A DNA stretch of 64,000 nt from Planctomycetia bacterium (GCA_005790545.1 SXUL01000077.1:1-64000), one strand, 5' to 3'; counted from the first letter of the stretch, positions 35,726 to 44,949 are shown. Notes: generated by a model from the letters alone, not told the origin. Numbers and translations: made by a program.

Positions 35726-36571
35726 GTGAATCGTCGCCCATCCACGGACGCTTGGCAGCGTCGCGTTGCGGCGCCGCTCATGGTGTTTGTCGCGTTGCTG
35801 GGGCTCACCTTGCTCACGACGAACGCCGCCGGGCGGTCGGAGCGCTATCGCGTCAATTCTGCCGCCATCGCAGTGGCAGCGGTGCCGGCGTGGATTCCCG
35901 GCGGCGTCCGGAGCACCGGACTCGACCGGCCTCTCGCGCTGGAAGCGCGGAGCGTATTTGACAACGAGCTCCCGCTCTCTGCGGCGGAGCGCGCATTGCG
36001 CAATCCGTGGGTGCGTTCGGTGGTGAAGATCGAGCGCGGATTCCCGAATGCGATCCGCCTCGATCTCGAGATGCGCATGCCGGTCGCGTTGCTGGAACAG
36101 GGCAGAAACCGCATCGCGGTCGATGCTGAGTGTGTGGTGCTCGAGCAGAACTCGAAGTTGCCAGAGAGTTCGCTGCCTCTGGTGCAGGCTTCGGCAGCTC
36201 CTGCGCCCGCGCCAGGCGTGCGTCTCGATCCTGTGCGTCACGCGGCCTGGTGTGAGGCTGTGGATCTCATCACGACGCTCCGTGCCGCGGGCGATCACCC
36301 GGCCCTCGAGACCTTGCGCGTGCGCTCCGTGAAAGTCGGAGGCGCGGGGGCCCGGAAACCAGGCTCAGCGGATCTCACGCTCGTCACGGATCTGGCCATT
36401 CCGATCCGCTGGGGCATCGCCCCGGGACGTGATGCAGCGGCTCCGCCAGACGAAGTGCGCCACAAACTGGACCAGCTCCGCCTCGCCATGCAGCGCTGGC
36501 CTGGCTTGGTCGGGCTTTCCACTGTGGATCTCACCTATCCCGGCGGCGTGGACGTGCAGGTTCGCCGCTGA
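35726..36571 (+). CDS. ftsQ: FtsQ/DivIB-like division protein
   Basis: 281 residues from GTG 35726. One membrane helix near residues 15-32 is followed by an extracytoplasmic part. ERALRNPWVRSVVKIERGFPNAI with LDLEMRMPVALLE reads as a POTRA-type segment. The C-terminal DQLRLAMQRWPGLVGLSTVDLTYPGGVDVQVRR matches the FtsQ beta-domain end, where a DLRYPNG-like strand follows the helix. Synteny after murB supports FtsQ. Homology is weak, so the call is moderate. Confidence 0.6.
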   Translation: MNRRPSTDAWQRRVAAPLMVFVALLGLTLLTTNAAGRSERYRVNSAAIAVAAVPAWIPGGVRSTGLDRPLALEARSVFDNELPLSAAERALRNPWVRSVVKIERGFPNAIRLDLEMRMPVALLEQGRNRIAVDAECVVLEQNSKLPESSLPLVQASAAPAPAPGVRLDPVRHAAWCEAVDLITTLRAAGDHPALETLRVRSVKVGGAGARKPGSADLTLVTDLAIPIRWGIAPGRDAAAPPDEVRHKLDQLRLAMQRWPGLVGLSTVDLTYPGGVDVQVRR

Positions 36572-36582
36572 GTTGCGCCCGC

Positions 36583-36596
36583 TAGCATCGTCATCA
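36583..36596 (+). promoter_or_regulatory. -10-like TAGCAT placed for a leaderless transcript
   Basis: TAGCAT (36583-36588) ends exactly 7 nt before the ATG at 36596, where transcription would begin at the start codon. No Shine-Dalgarno is visible before that ATG. No convincing -35 is seen. Confidence 0.4.
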
Positions 36597-38665
36597 TGAA
36601 CCGCGTCATCACGCGCTGGATCGTCGCATTTGCTGCGCTGTCCACAGCGTTGATGCTCACGCTTGTCATCACGCGGGACGATGGCAGGGCGCTGCTCGAG
36701 ATCCTCCCGCGCGAGCGAGCCCTGTTCGCCTTCGCGACCTTGCTGCTCTTGTTCCCGCTCTTCGTACTGCCGGGCGTGCTGGCTCGCGGGGAACCCGAAG
36801 CACGCAGCGTCGCTCTCTGGCTGCTCATCGACTCGCTGCTCTTCGCAGCGGTGCCGCTGGTCTTTTCCGCCTACATCTCCGCGGTTTCCGCCTCTGGGCT
36901 TCTGCGTCTCGGGCTCCTCATCGCTACCGTCACGGCTCTCCCGCTCGCATTCCAGCGCCTCGGGGTTGGCACACGCGGTGTGCGCGGGCTGGCGACGAGT
37001 CTCTGCGGATTGTTGTTGATGCTGCCGGTGTTGGGGCTTCTTGCCACGGCCGCAAGAGCAGACCGGTTCGCGGCCGTACTCGCGACAGTCTCGCCTCTCG
37101 ATTGGGTGGCGCGCATCGCGTTGCGCCGCGAAGTTCCGGAACTGGTGCCCTTCGCATTGGCTGCGGCTTCTGTCTGGGCCGTTGCGATTCTTCCACGCCG
37201 GGTCGCTCGGCCCACGCTGTTGGCTTGCGCGTGCGCCCTGATGGTGCTGCCCGCGAGCGAGCCTTTCACATGGCGACAGCTTGGCTCGTTTCCCGTGCGC
37301 GCCGGTGTGCGCGTGGCCGTTGAAGTCGTGGCGCCACGCGGTGAATCCGCCTGGATTCTGAACACGGGCGGCTCGGCGGTCAGCATTCCGGCGGATGGCG
37401 TGAGTCACCAGCTTCTCGTCACGGTGACCGATCCAAGTGCATGGGGGCGTGTCACTCATGCGGGTGCAACGGAAGATCTGGCTCCTCCTTGGCGGGTGCA
37501 GGATGCGCGCCAGCCAGTGCGCGTGCGTGTCGCGGAAACCCCGGTCGAAGGTGCGTGGGTGGATCAGCGCGCCCTTGCACTCGGACCTGCAGCGCTCGAA
37601 GCGCCGGACGTGGTGGTTCTCAGCGAGTCATGCTTCGGAAGACTTGGCCAGCGTGCGCAGGCTGCTCTGCAAACGGCTGCGGCCTGTGGTGCCTTGGTCA
37701 TCATCGAAGACGCCGTGCGTGCGGAGGAGAAATGGACCGGAACCGGCGGCATCCTCCGTGTGCAGGGGCCGGCAACTGCTCTGCCCGTGTTCTACTCTTG
37801 GAAGAAGCCCGAGTTCAGCATCGCTGACCGCGAGTTCCTCGGAACGGTGGCACCGCTCGGCTGGCAGGAACTCGATCTCAGTGCCGTGCTCTGGTTCACG
37901 CTCGCATACCACGCGGCCTTCCTCGCGGCGTTTCTGTTGCCGCTGCTGCTCGACGCGCACAAGGCTCCGCGCGTCTACCTCGCCAGCGTGACCTTCGTCG
38001 TGCTGGTCGTCGCCTTCGGCGGCTACCGCGTTCTGAAGTCCATCTTTCTCCGCGACAATCAGGTCTACACACAGTCGACCGGGCTCATGCTGGGAGAGGC
38101 ACGTGCCGGTGCGGAAGTGTTGCTCCGGCGTTTCGTGGCCTATGCGTCCATGAGCGCAGAAGAAAGGCTCGTGGTCTTCCCGGATGCGAGCGAGCCCATG
38201 CTGGTCTCGGCAGCCTCCAGTCATGGCGCGGCTCTCCGTGAAGACATGCACCGCGCAGCATGGTGGCTGAAACTCGACCGGCATGAGGGCAAGACTCTCG
38301 CGCGCCTTGACGATGTCCTTTCCGCGCCGTGGTCCGTCGTCGCAGAAGGCAGGGGATTCCGTTGCCAGCGCAACGCGGGGGAGGGCCTCTTTGCGGAGGC
38401 GCGCATCACAGGGGCCTTGCTGGTGGAGGGAGGGCAGGTCGTCGCCCGCTTTGCGCCTGCTGGCGAGATGCTCCTGCCGACATCAGAGCTGGAGCTCTTT
38501 CCACCGGGTGTTGAGGGGGCTTTCCGCAAGTTGCAGGGGCGCTATGGCCGGGAGATGCCGCGGCACCTCTTGCTCGCGCTCAACGGCATGCAGCGGGGGG
38601 ATGTCCCTGAAGACTGGCTCGTGGAACGGGATGCCGGGTGCTATTGGATGGTCCCGCTGCCCTGA
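36596..38665 (+). CDS. Large multi-pass membrane protein of unknown function
   Basis: 689 residues. About seven hydrophobic helices occupy residues 1-230. A long extramembrane section follows (about 240-430), with a Rossmann-like run (VVVLSESCFGRLGQRAQAALQTAAACGALVIIEDAV) that resembles a glutamine-amidotransferase-like or CARF-like fold in outline only. One or two helices lie near 440-490 (FTLAYHAAFLAAFLLPLLL; VYLASVTFVVLVVAFGGY), then a C-terminal soluble region. Architecture recalls planctomycete membrane proteins with an inserted DUF4350/GATase1-like domain, but I cannot name a family. Likely leaderless. Confidence 0.6.
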   Translation: MNRVITRWIVAFAALSTALMLTLVITRDDGRALLEILPRERALFAFATLLLLFPLFVLPGVLARGEPEARSVALWLLIDSLLFAAVPLVFSAYISAVSASGLLRLGLLIATVTALPLAFQRLGVGTRGVRGLATSLCGLLLMLPVLGLLATAARADRFAAVLATVSPLDWVARIALRREVPELVPFALAAASVWAVAILPRRVARPTLLACACALMVLPASEPFTWRQLGSFPVRAGVRVAVEVVAPRGESAWILNTGGSAVSIPADGVSHQLLVTVTDPSAWGRVTHAGATEDLAPPWRVQDARQPVRVRVAETPVEGAWVDQRALALGPAALEAPDVVVLSESCFGRLGQRAQAALQTAAACGALVIIEDAVRAEEKWTGTGGILRVQGPATALPVFYSWKKPEFSIADREFLGTVAPLGWQELDLSAVLWFTLAYHAAFLAAFLLPLLLDAHKAPRVYLASVTFVVLVVAFGGYRVLKSIFLRDNQVYTQSTGLMLGEARAGAEVLLRRFVAYASMSAEERLVVFPDASEPMLVSAASSHGAALREDMHRAAWWLKLDRHEGKTLARLDDVLSAPWSVVAEGRGFRCQRNAGEGLFAEARITGALLVEGGQVVARFAPAGEMLLPTSELELFPPGVEGAFRKLQGRYGREMPRHLLLALNGMQRGDVPEDWLVERDAGCYWMVPLP

Positions 38666-38789
38666 ACGGGCATTTTGTGGGGTTTCTGGAGAGGGATTTG
38701 AGGGGCCGACGCGCATTGATACAGTGCGCCTCCTCCGGCTCCACGGTCACCGCACCCCGCGACCCCGCGAGCCACTTCTGGACCTCGTC

Positions 38790-39224
38790 ATGAACTGCAC
38801 GACTCACGCCAACGCTGCCACCGCGGATCGCAAGTGGTTGCACATCAGCGCCAAGGATCAGGTCCTTGGGCGCCTCGCCGCTCGCGTTGCCCAAATCCTC
38901 ATGGGCAAGCACAAGCCGACCTACACCCCCCACGTGGACACCGGCGACTTCGTCGTGATCACGGAGGCGAGTCTGGTGAAGGTGACCGGCCGCAAGGCTG
39001 AACAGAAGGAATACATCCACCACACCACCTGGATCGGCGGCCTCGTGCGCCGGCCCTACAAGGAGGTGCAGGCCAAGCATCCCACGGAGATCATCGAGCT
39101 CGCCGTGCGGCGCATGCTGCCGAAGACCAAACTCGGCCGTGCGATGTTTTCGAAACTGAAGGTGTACGCCGCGACGGATCATCCGCACGGGGCGCAGCAG
39201 CCAGTGACCATCACGCTCTCCTGA
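38790..39224 (+). CDS. rplM: 50S ribosomal protein L13
   Basis: Early 50S assembly protein. Start at 38790 gives 144 residues: RKWLHISAKDQVLGRLAARVAQIL, KHKPTYTPHVDTGDFVVI, GRKAEQKEYIHHTTWIGG, AVRRMLPKTKLGRAMFSKLKVY and PHGAQQP are canonical. Followed 13 bp later by rpsI as usual. A 124-bp gap upstream probably holds its promoter; GATACA at 38718 is a possible -10. Confidence 0.97.
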   Translation: MNCTTHANAATADRKWLHISAKDQVLGRLAARVAQILMGKHKPTYTPHVDTGDFVVITEASLVKVTGRKAEQKEYIHHTTWIGGLVRRPYKEVQAKHPTEIIELAVRRMLPKTKLGRAMFSKLKVYAATDHPHGAQQPVTITLS

Positions 39225-39237
39225 ACGAGAATCTCCC

Positions 39238-39633
39238 TTGAGCACCACCTACACCACCGCCACCGGCCGCCGCAAAACTTCCGTTGCGCAAGTGCGCATC
39301 CGTCCGGGCAAGGGCGTGTTCCTCGTCAATGAACGCGAAGTGGGCGAGTACTTCCCCTCCGAGGAGTGGCGCCGCAAGGCGGAATCGCCGCTCGTGGTGG
39401 TGGACAAGCGCAACACTTTCGATGTGCACGTCAACGTGAAGGGCGGCGGACTCACCGGTCAGGCCGGCGCGGTTGCCATGGGCATCGCGCGCGCTTTGGT
39501 CGTGCTCGACCTCGATGCCCACAAGCCTGCCATGCGCAGCAACGGGCTGCTCACGCGCGACGCACGCATGAAGGAACGCAAGAAGTACGGTCGCCGCGGC
39601 GCCCGTCGCGCGTTCCAGTTCAGCAAGCGCTGA
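39238..39633 (+). CDS. rpsI: 30S ribosomal protein S9
   Basis: S9 contacts P-site tRNA through its C-terminal tail. 131 residues from a TTG start: YTTATGRRKTSVAQVRIRPGKG, VKGGGLTGQAGAVAMGIARAL, and RDARMKERKKYGRRGARRAFQFSKR, the typical KR end. No ATG is available near the conserved N terminus, so TTG is well supported. Confidence 0.96.
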   Translation: MSTTYTTATGRRKTSVAQVRIRPGKGVFLVNEREVGEYFPSEEWRRKAESPLVVVDKRNTFDVHVNVKGGGLTGQAGAVAMGIARALVVLDLDAHKPAMRSNGLLTRDARMKERKKYGRRGARRAFQFSKR

Positions 39634-39653
39634 TCTCGAGCTTCGCTTCACAC

Positions 39654-41342
39654 TTACGGCGCGGACGGCTGCGGAAAGATCCGCGGCGATCCGCGCCGTG
39701 CGCATTGCAGGGGAACCCCAGCGGCCGCCGCCAGAGTTGCGGCCGCAAGGCGCGCGGGGTTGCCCCGCCAGAGCAATGCGTCCGCGCCGGATGCGATGGC
39801 TTGCTCACACGCGGCCGTGTTCTGGATCAGGCGCACGAGAGTGCGTTGTTGCAGAGATCCGGAAACGAGTTCATGCACGTTGGCTCCACGGAGCAGAGCG
39901 CGGTGGATTTCATGCGCATGCCCCGAGAGCACCTCGCCTGCCGTTCCGTCTGCCAGCACGAGCAAGGGAGGAGTGCTCTTCACCAGGACGAGCCGTGGCC
40001 CCGGAGCGGGCTGAGCCAGCAGCGCTCCGTGGATGACCACCGTGGCGGCGAGCAGACTCGGCCATCCGCGTCCGCACAGGAAGCAGGCGAGTGCGACCGC
40101 AATGAGAGACCACGTGCAGGCGGACGGTGGCGCGACGGACAACGCTGAGGCTGGCACCGTGGCGAGCCATTCGAGCAGCCAAGTGGTGAACGCGACCACC
40201 GTTTCCAGCAACTCTGGAAGGAAAGGCAAGCCGGGGCACACCATCTTCAGGAGCCCTCCCGCCAACAAGACGAAGATGCCGGGGGCGAGGAGCATGGTGC
40301 CGAGGATGGAACCCGGTGTGATCTGATGGAAACACACGGCGAGCACTGGTGCACTGGCGGTGCTCGCGGCGATGGAGAGCCGAAGGTCGGAGAGGAGGTG
40401 CGCGTGGATGCGCGCCGAGAGCGTGTGGCCGGGCGGCCGCGTGTTGCGCGGAATGGCGCCGAAAAGGATGCCGCCTGTCGCGGCAAAGGTGAGCCAGAAG
40501 CCCGGATGCCGGGCACTCTCCGGCCAGAAGAGCAGAACGGCCGCGAGGGCGAGCACGAAATTCCGTGGCGCTCGCGCAGCGCGACCGGTGAGCGGTGCCG
40601 CGAGCACCAGACAGCTAGTGATCATCGCCCGCTGCAAGGGCGGGCCGAGTCCGCACAGCAGCGCATAGCCGATGACGACCGGCAGCAGCAGGAGAGGGCG
40701 TGGTCCCGTCAGGAAGCGCAGCATCCCGAGCAGAATGACGAGGTGCATGCCGCTGATCGCGACAAGGTGCCAGGTGCCGGTCTGTCTCCAGAGCTCCTGG
40801 AAATCCCGGTCCATCCGGCCTTCGCCGAGAAGCAGAGCGCCGAGAAGCGCCTGCGTGTGCGCTGACTGACCGCGGCCGATCCGTTCAGCGAGTGCCGAAC
40901 GCCAGCGCGGAGCAGAAGCCACCTCTGCGCCGTGCGCCTGTGGATCCGAGAGCAGGTGGATGCGTCGGCCGGTGCCGTCCAGTCTGCCGCGCACGATGAC
41001 TTCGCTGCCGGCGGGAGGAGCCGGTGCATGGCTGCTCCATGCGAGTTCCGGGCCATCTTCGACGCGCACATGGCTGCCGAAGAGATCGATCTCGGCCGGT
41101 GCCGAGCCGATGAAGCCGTGCAGCGCCACGGGGAAGGGTTCCGCATCCTCCGCCAGCGGGACCGGCACCGGAACGGCCGAGGCCAGTGCCACCCCGAGGG
41201 TGGCGCTGAGGGCATGCCGCCACGGGAGAAAGAGGGCCGCGAGCGGTGCGCAGGCCAGCAGGAAGGGCGTCACGACGAGCGGAGGGAGCAGCGCGTCGAG
41301 GGCGCGGCAGGCGATGAGACCCAGTGCGAGAGCGAGGAGCAT
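39654..41342 (-). CDS. ComEC/Rec2-like membrane channel, lacking the metallo-beta-lactamase domain
   Basis: 562 residues with many hydrophobic helices. An OB-like N-terminal region precedes the competence-domain signature GTWHLVAISGMHLVILLGML and the following helices. Full ComEC proteins (about 750-800 residues) end with a metallo-beta-lactamase-like domain containing HxHxDH; none is seen, although a residual Ala-rich region of about 100 residues follows the last helix (LLVLADGTAGEVLSGHAHEI). ComEC moves single-stranded DNA into the cytoplasm during transformation. Convergent with rpsI; 69 bp downstream of the kinase. Confidence 0.8.
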   Translation of the reverse strand: MLLALALGLIACRALDALLPPLVVTPFLLACAPLAALFLPWRHALSATLGVALASAVPVPVPLAEDAEPFPVALHGFIGSAPAEIDLFGSHVRVEDGPELAWSSHAPAPPAGSEVIVRGRLDGTGRRIHLLSDPQAHGAEVASAPRWRSALAERIGRGQSAHTQALLGALLLGEGRMDRDFQELWRQTGTWHLVAISGMHLVILLGMLRFLTGPRPLLLLPVVIGYALLCGLGPPLQRAMITSCLVLAAPLTGRAARAPRNFVLALAAVLLFWPESARHPGFWLTFAATGGILFGAIPRNTRPPGHTLSARIHAHLLSDLRLSIAASTASAPVLAVCFHQITPGSILGTMLLAPGIFVLLAGGLLKMVCPGLPFLPELLETVVAFTTWLLEWLATVPASALSVAPPSACTWSLIAVALACFLCGRGWPSLLAATVVIHGALLAQPAPGPRLVLVKSTPPLLVLADGTAGEVLSGHAHEIHRALLRGANVHELVSGSLQQRTLVRLIQNTAACEQAIASGADALLWRGNPARLAAATLAAAAGVPLQCARRGSPRIFPQPSAP

Positions 41343-41411
41343 GTCCCCCGGAGCACAGGGGCGTTGCGTTCGTTCCGGCGCGCCGCCCTGGCGCAGGAGT
41401 GAAAAACGGAC

Positions 41412-43382
41412 TCAGGATGCGAGGGGGAGCTCGATCTCGAACGTGGCCCCTGCGCCTTCCGTGCTCGTGCAGCGGATGGTGCCGCCGTGGTCTTCGACGA
41501 TGCGTCGGCAGAGCGCGAGTCCGAGGCCGGTGCCACCCGAGCGCGTGGAAAAATAGGGTTCGAAGAGTCGGGCGCGCACGGACTCATCCATACCCATGCC
41601 TGAATCCGCGACGGTGATGTGGGCCATGGAACCTTCACGCCACGCCTTGACACGCACGGTTCCGGCGCGCGGGCCGATGGCTTCGAGTGCGTTGTTCATG
41701 AGGTTCAAGAACAGGCGCCGGATTTCACGCACTTCGACAAGCGCTGTCGTCTGCGCCGGGAGCTCGCTCACAAAGGTGCAGGTGATCGCTCCCGTGCGTC
41801 CGCCGAGATAAGGCTGAATGGTGCTCGTGAGAACCTCCGCGAGGTCCTCGCGCGTCACAGCGCGGCGGGCCGCGCCGGCAAAGGCACCGAAATCCGCCGC
41901 AATGCGCCGGAGGTGTTCGCACTGATCGAGAATGGCCGCGACGTTCGACTGCACGAGGGCTTCGAGCTGCGGATGCCGGTCCTTCACCGCCTGCCCGAGT
42001 TGCTGGGCGCCGAGTTGGATGGGCGTGAGCGGGTTCTTGATCTCGTGAGCCACCTGACGGGCCATCTCGCGCCAAGCAGCGCTCTTCTCCGCCTCGACCA
42101 ACTGCACGCGCGACCGTTCAAGATCCGCTGTCATGCGATTGAAGGCAGTCGCAAGTTGCGCGAGTTCATCCTTGCGGCGGAGTTCGATGGACGCCGCGAG
42201 ATCACCCGCGGCAATGCGCTGCGTGTGGGCCACGAGCTGCCGGATGGGCTCGATGATGCGATGAGAGAACACGGCCGCCATGACGAGCACGAGCGTGGCT
42301 GTGGCGGCCGCCATGAGCAGCAGGAAAGATCCGAGGCTGTTCACCTCGCGAAAGATCTCCTTGTTGTCGATGCCCACGCCCACGATCCAGCCGAAGCCGC
42401 CGGACTCAGGCCCTTTCAGGTGCGCGTAGCCGGAGATCTTCTCCGTGCCCTTCGGGTATTCGTACGCGAAGAACCCGGCGCGGCCGCGGCCGACGGCTTC
42501 CTTGAGCTCGGGGAGGTTGTGGTTGCTGATCAGGCTGGTGCCGAGATTGCTCCTGTTCTGGTGCGCAATGATGGTCTCGCGATCCGCGGCGAACATGAAC
42601 GGGTAGGACGTGCTGTAGCGCGGGGCGTTGCCACCCGCATCCGATTCGGTCAGCCGTCGCTTCACGGCGTCCAGCGTCCCCTGGATGCGGCCCCAGCCGA
42701 AGATGGCCACCAGCGCACCGGCCGTTTGTGCGCGATCCTCGGCCAGCACGGAGCCTGCGAAGCCGAGCTGGCAGTCTTCCACGCGTGGCGGTTTCGGAAC
42801 GGAGCCCGAGACTTCGCGCGCGGCGCGGATGAGCGGGGAGTGATGCCAATCGTGGCGCGAGAGGGGCACCTGCGGAGCTGCGAGTGCTTGCGGAGTGGGG
42901 CTGAGTGCGCGTTCGATCCAGCCGCGTTCATCAGGCGCGAGGAACTCCGCGAGTTTCCGCCCCACGAGGCGCCGGTTTGAATCCTGCGCGCCGCCCGGCA
43001 GCGTGCTGCTTTGCGCGAGCACCGTTCCATCCGGTGTGACGAGGAGTAGAGCCTCCACGTCGTTGCGGCCGCGGCGGCGGTTGTCGAGGAAGCGGCGCAA
43101 GCGCAGTCGGGCATCTTCGGACGTGGCGGCTCGCGCGAGTTCCTCCGGTAGCGAGTCATCGTCCGACCACGAGCGCACGAGGCTGCGCATTTCCTCCACC
43201 TGTGCGTCGAGGATTTCTGCAGTGTCCTTGGCCGTGCGCAGCAACCAGTAACTGACCGCAGTCTCTGTCATGTCCGCGCGCGTGCGCTGCCACGTGACGA
43301 TGCTCACGACCGCGAGCGGCACGAGGCCCACCAGCAGGAAGATGCCGAGGAGCTTCGCGAACAACCCGCGGGGGAGTGCCAT
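41412..43382 (-). CDS. Membrane sensor histidine kinase, NtrY-like
   Basis: 656 residues from ATG 43382, 1 bp after metG. Transmembrane helix 1 spans about residues 8-28. A long periplasmic Cache-like sensor follows, with YSTSYPFMFAADRETIIAHQN and GFGWIVGVGIDNKEIF. Helix 2 is near 325-348, then HAMP (RIIEPIRQLVAHTQRIAAGDL). HisKA shows WREMARQVAHEIKNPLTPIQLG with the phospho-accepting His; the ATPase has NLMNNALEAI, DSGMGM and GGTGLGLALC. The AWREMARxVAHEIKNPLTPIQL pattern is typical of NtrY kinases. No response regulator is adjacent. An upstream in-frame ATG at 43463 lies inside metG. Confidence 0.93.
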   Translation of the reverse strand: MALPRGLFAKLLGIFLLVGLVPLAVVSIVTWQRTRADMTETAVSYWLLRTAKDTAEILDAQVEEMRSLVRSWSDDDSLPEELARAATSEDARLRLRRFLDNRRRGRNDVEALLLVTPDGTVLAQSSTLPGGAQDSNRRLVGRKLAEFLAPDERGWIERALSPTPQALAAPQVPLSRHDWHHSPLIRAAREVSGSVPKPPRVEDCQLGFAGSVLAEDRAQTAGALVAIFGWGRIQGTLDAVKRRLTESDAGGNAPRYSTSYPFMFAADRETIIAHQNRSNLGTSLISNHNLPELKEAVGRGRAGFFAYEYPKGTEKISGYAHLKGPESGGFGWIVGVGIDNKEIFREVNSLGSFLLLMAAATATLVLVMAAVFSHRIIEPIRQLVAHTQRIAAGDLAASIELRRKDELAQLATAFNRMTADLERSRVQLVEAEKSAAWREMARQVAHEIKNPLTPIQLGAQQLGQAVKDRHPQLEALVQSNVAAILDQCEHLRRIAADFGAFAGAARRAVTREDLAEVLTSTIQPYLGGRTGAITCTFVSELPAQTTALVEVREIRRLFLNLMNNALEAIGPRAGTVRVKAWREGSMAHITVADSGMGMDESVRARLFEPYFSTRSGGTGLGLALCRRIVEDHGGTIRCTSTEGAGATFEIELPLAS

Positions 43383-43383
43383 T

Positions 43384-44937
43384 TCAGTTCGCCGGCGGCT
43401 CGATGCGCGGGAAGAGCGGGGGCATCTTCTGCAGCACGCGTCCGGCCGGGATGCGGGCTCCACGCGCGGTGCGGATCATGCTGGCCGGGTCCACCTCGCT
43501 GCCTGTGAGCAGGAGGTGCAACTCGTTCATCTTGGCGGGCAGGAAGGGCGCGTGCAGTCGGCACGCGATGAGCACCGCGTTCGCGAGTTCCGCGAGCACG
43601 GCATCCAGTTCCGCGGCGCGAGCCGGGTCCTTCGCCATGGCGAAGGGCTGCGTCCTGTCCACGTGTGCGTTGGCATCCTGCACCACGGCGGCGGCCACCG
43701 CGGTGGCGCCCTTCAAATCGAGCGCCTGCATGCAGGCGCAGTACGCATCCACAGCGGCGTCGCAGCGGCGGAGGAATTCCGAGTCCGGGGCTGCGGCCAC
43801 GCGCCCTTCGCGCCAGCGTGTGAGCATGCCCGTTGTGCGCGCAGCGAGGTTCCCGAGACCGTTCGCAAGGTCCGTGTTGGTGCGTGCGATGAAGCGCTCC
43901 TCGGACCAGTCCAGATCGCCACCGAATACGGCTTCAGCGCACACATACCAGCGCAGGGAGCCCGCCCCGAAACGCTCCGCGAGTTCCACCGGATCGGTGG
44001 TTCTGCCGGCATCCTTGCTCATGCGTCCGCCGGACATGTTCACGAAGCCGTGCCCGAAAACGGTCTTGGGCAGAGGCAGGCCGGCGCTCATGAGCATGGC
44101 TGGCCACACCACGCCGTGAAAGCGCGTGATGTCCTTGCCGATGAGGTGGAGATTGGCCGGCCACCACGCAGCATGGCGCGCTGGATCGCCCGGGAATCCC
44201 GTGGCGGATACGTAATTGATGAGTGCATCGAACCAGACGTAGACCACCACCGAGGGATCAAAGGGAAAGGGAATGCCCCAGTCCGTGCCCTGCCTGCTGA
44301 CGGAGATGTCCTCGAGTCCGCGCTCCAGCAGTGCGAGGAGTTCGTTCTTGCGTGTTTCCGGTTGCACGAAGCCCGGGTGTGCGGCGTAGTGGTCCTTCAA
44401 CGCTTCCGTCCAGCGTGAGAGCTTGAAGAACCAGTTCTTCTCCTTCAGCCACTCGGGTTTGCGTGCTGGATGCTCGATACAGAGCCCGTCTTGCAGGTCT
44501 TCGGCGCGCTTGAAGGCTTCGCAGCCGACGCAGTACCAGCCTTCGTAGGTGCCTTCATAGAAATCGCCGTTGTCGCGGATGCGCTGGGCCATCTCCTGCA
44601 CGGCCGCGCGATGTCGCGGTTCGGACGTGCGGATGAAGTCGTCCGGAACGATTTCGAGGGCGCGCCATGCGGACTGGAACACCTCCGCCATCTGGTCGCA
44701 CCAGGCACTGGGCGTCAGACCCGCTTTCCGCCCGGCGGCCGCCACCTTCTGGCTGTGCTCGTCGTTGCCCATGAGAAACAGCACCTCGTGGCCCAAGCCG
44801 CGCTGAAAGCGCGCGATCACATCAGCGGTGATCTTTTCATAGGCCGTCCCGAGATGCGGACGTGAGTTCACGTAATCGATGGCGGTGGTGATGTAGTATC
44901 GCACGCGGTCCCCGGAACCAGTGGCGTCGAGCGTCAC
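43384..44937 (-). CDS. metG: Methionyl-tRNA synthetase
   Basis: Charges initiator and elongator tRNA-Met. 517 residues from a GTG start. YYITTAIDYVNSRPHLGTAYEK holds the HIGH-type motif (HLGT); the KMSKS-type loop is GGRMSKDAGRTT, with Arg and Asp replacing the outer Lys and Ser. Knob-domain cysteines are reduced (CVGCEAFKRAEDL...CIEHP). The anticodon-binding domain ends without the C-terminal EMAP/Arc1-like tRNA-binding extension. GTG lies 6 nt after a TAAGAT hexamer. Confidence 0.95.
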   Translation of the reverse strand: MTLDATGSGDRVRYYITTAIDYVNSRPHLGTAYEKITADVIARFQRGLGHEVLFLMGNDEHSQKVAAAGRKAGLTPSAWCDQMAEVFQSAWRALEIVPDDFIRTSEPRHRAAVQEMAQRIRDNGDFYEGTYEGWYCVGCEAFKRAEDLQDGLCIEHPARKPEWLKEKNWFFKLSRWTEALKDHYAAHPGFVQPETRKNELLALLERGLEDISVSRQGTDWGIPFPFDPSVVVYVWFDALINYVSATGFPGDPARHAAWWPANLHLIGKDITRFHGVVWPAMLMSAGLPLPKTVFGHGFVNMSGGRMSKDAGRTTDPVELAERFGAGSLRWYVCAEAVFGGDLDWSEERFIARTNTDLANGLGNLAARTTGMLTRWREGRVAAAPDSEFLRRCDAAVDAYCACMQALDLKGATAVAAAVVQDANAHVDRTQPFAMAKDPARAAELDAVLAELANAVLIACRLHAPFLPAKMNELHLLLTGSEVDPASMIRTARGARIPAGRVLQKMPPLFPRIEPPAN

Positions 44938-44949
44938 GGCGCGATCTTA
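44938..44949 (-). promoter_or_regulatory. -10-like TAAGAT directly upstream of metG
   Basis: On the minus strand TAAGAT (44949-44944) lies 6 nt before the GTG start of metG (44937), again consistent with a leaderless transcript; no Shine-Dalgarno is visible. Confidence 0.4.

Noticed and set aside
41619-42980. 453-codon plus-strand frame opposite the histidine kinase
   Set aside because: Antisense to a kinase with all HisKA/HATPase motifs; the product is low-complexity His/Arg/Glu-rich.
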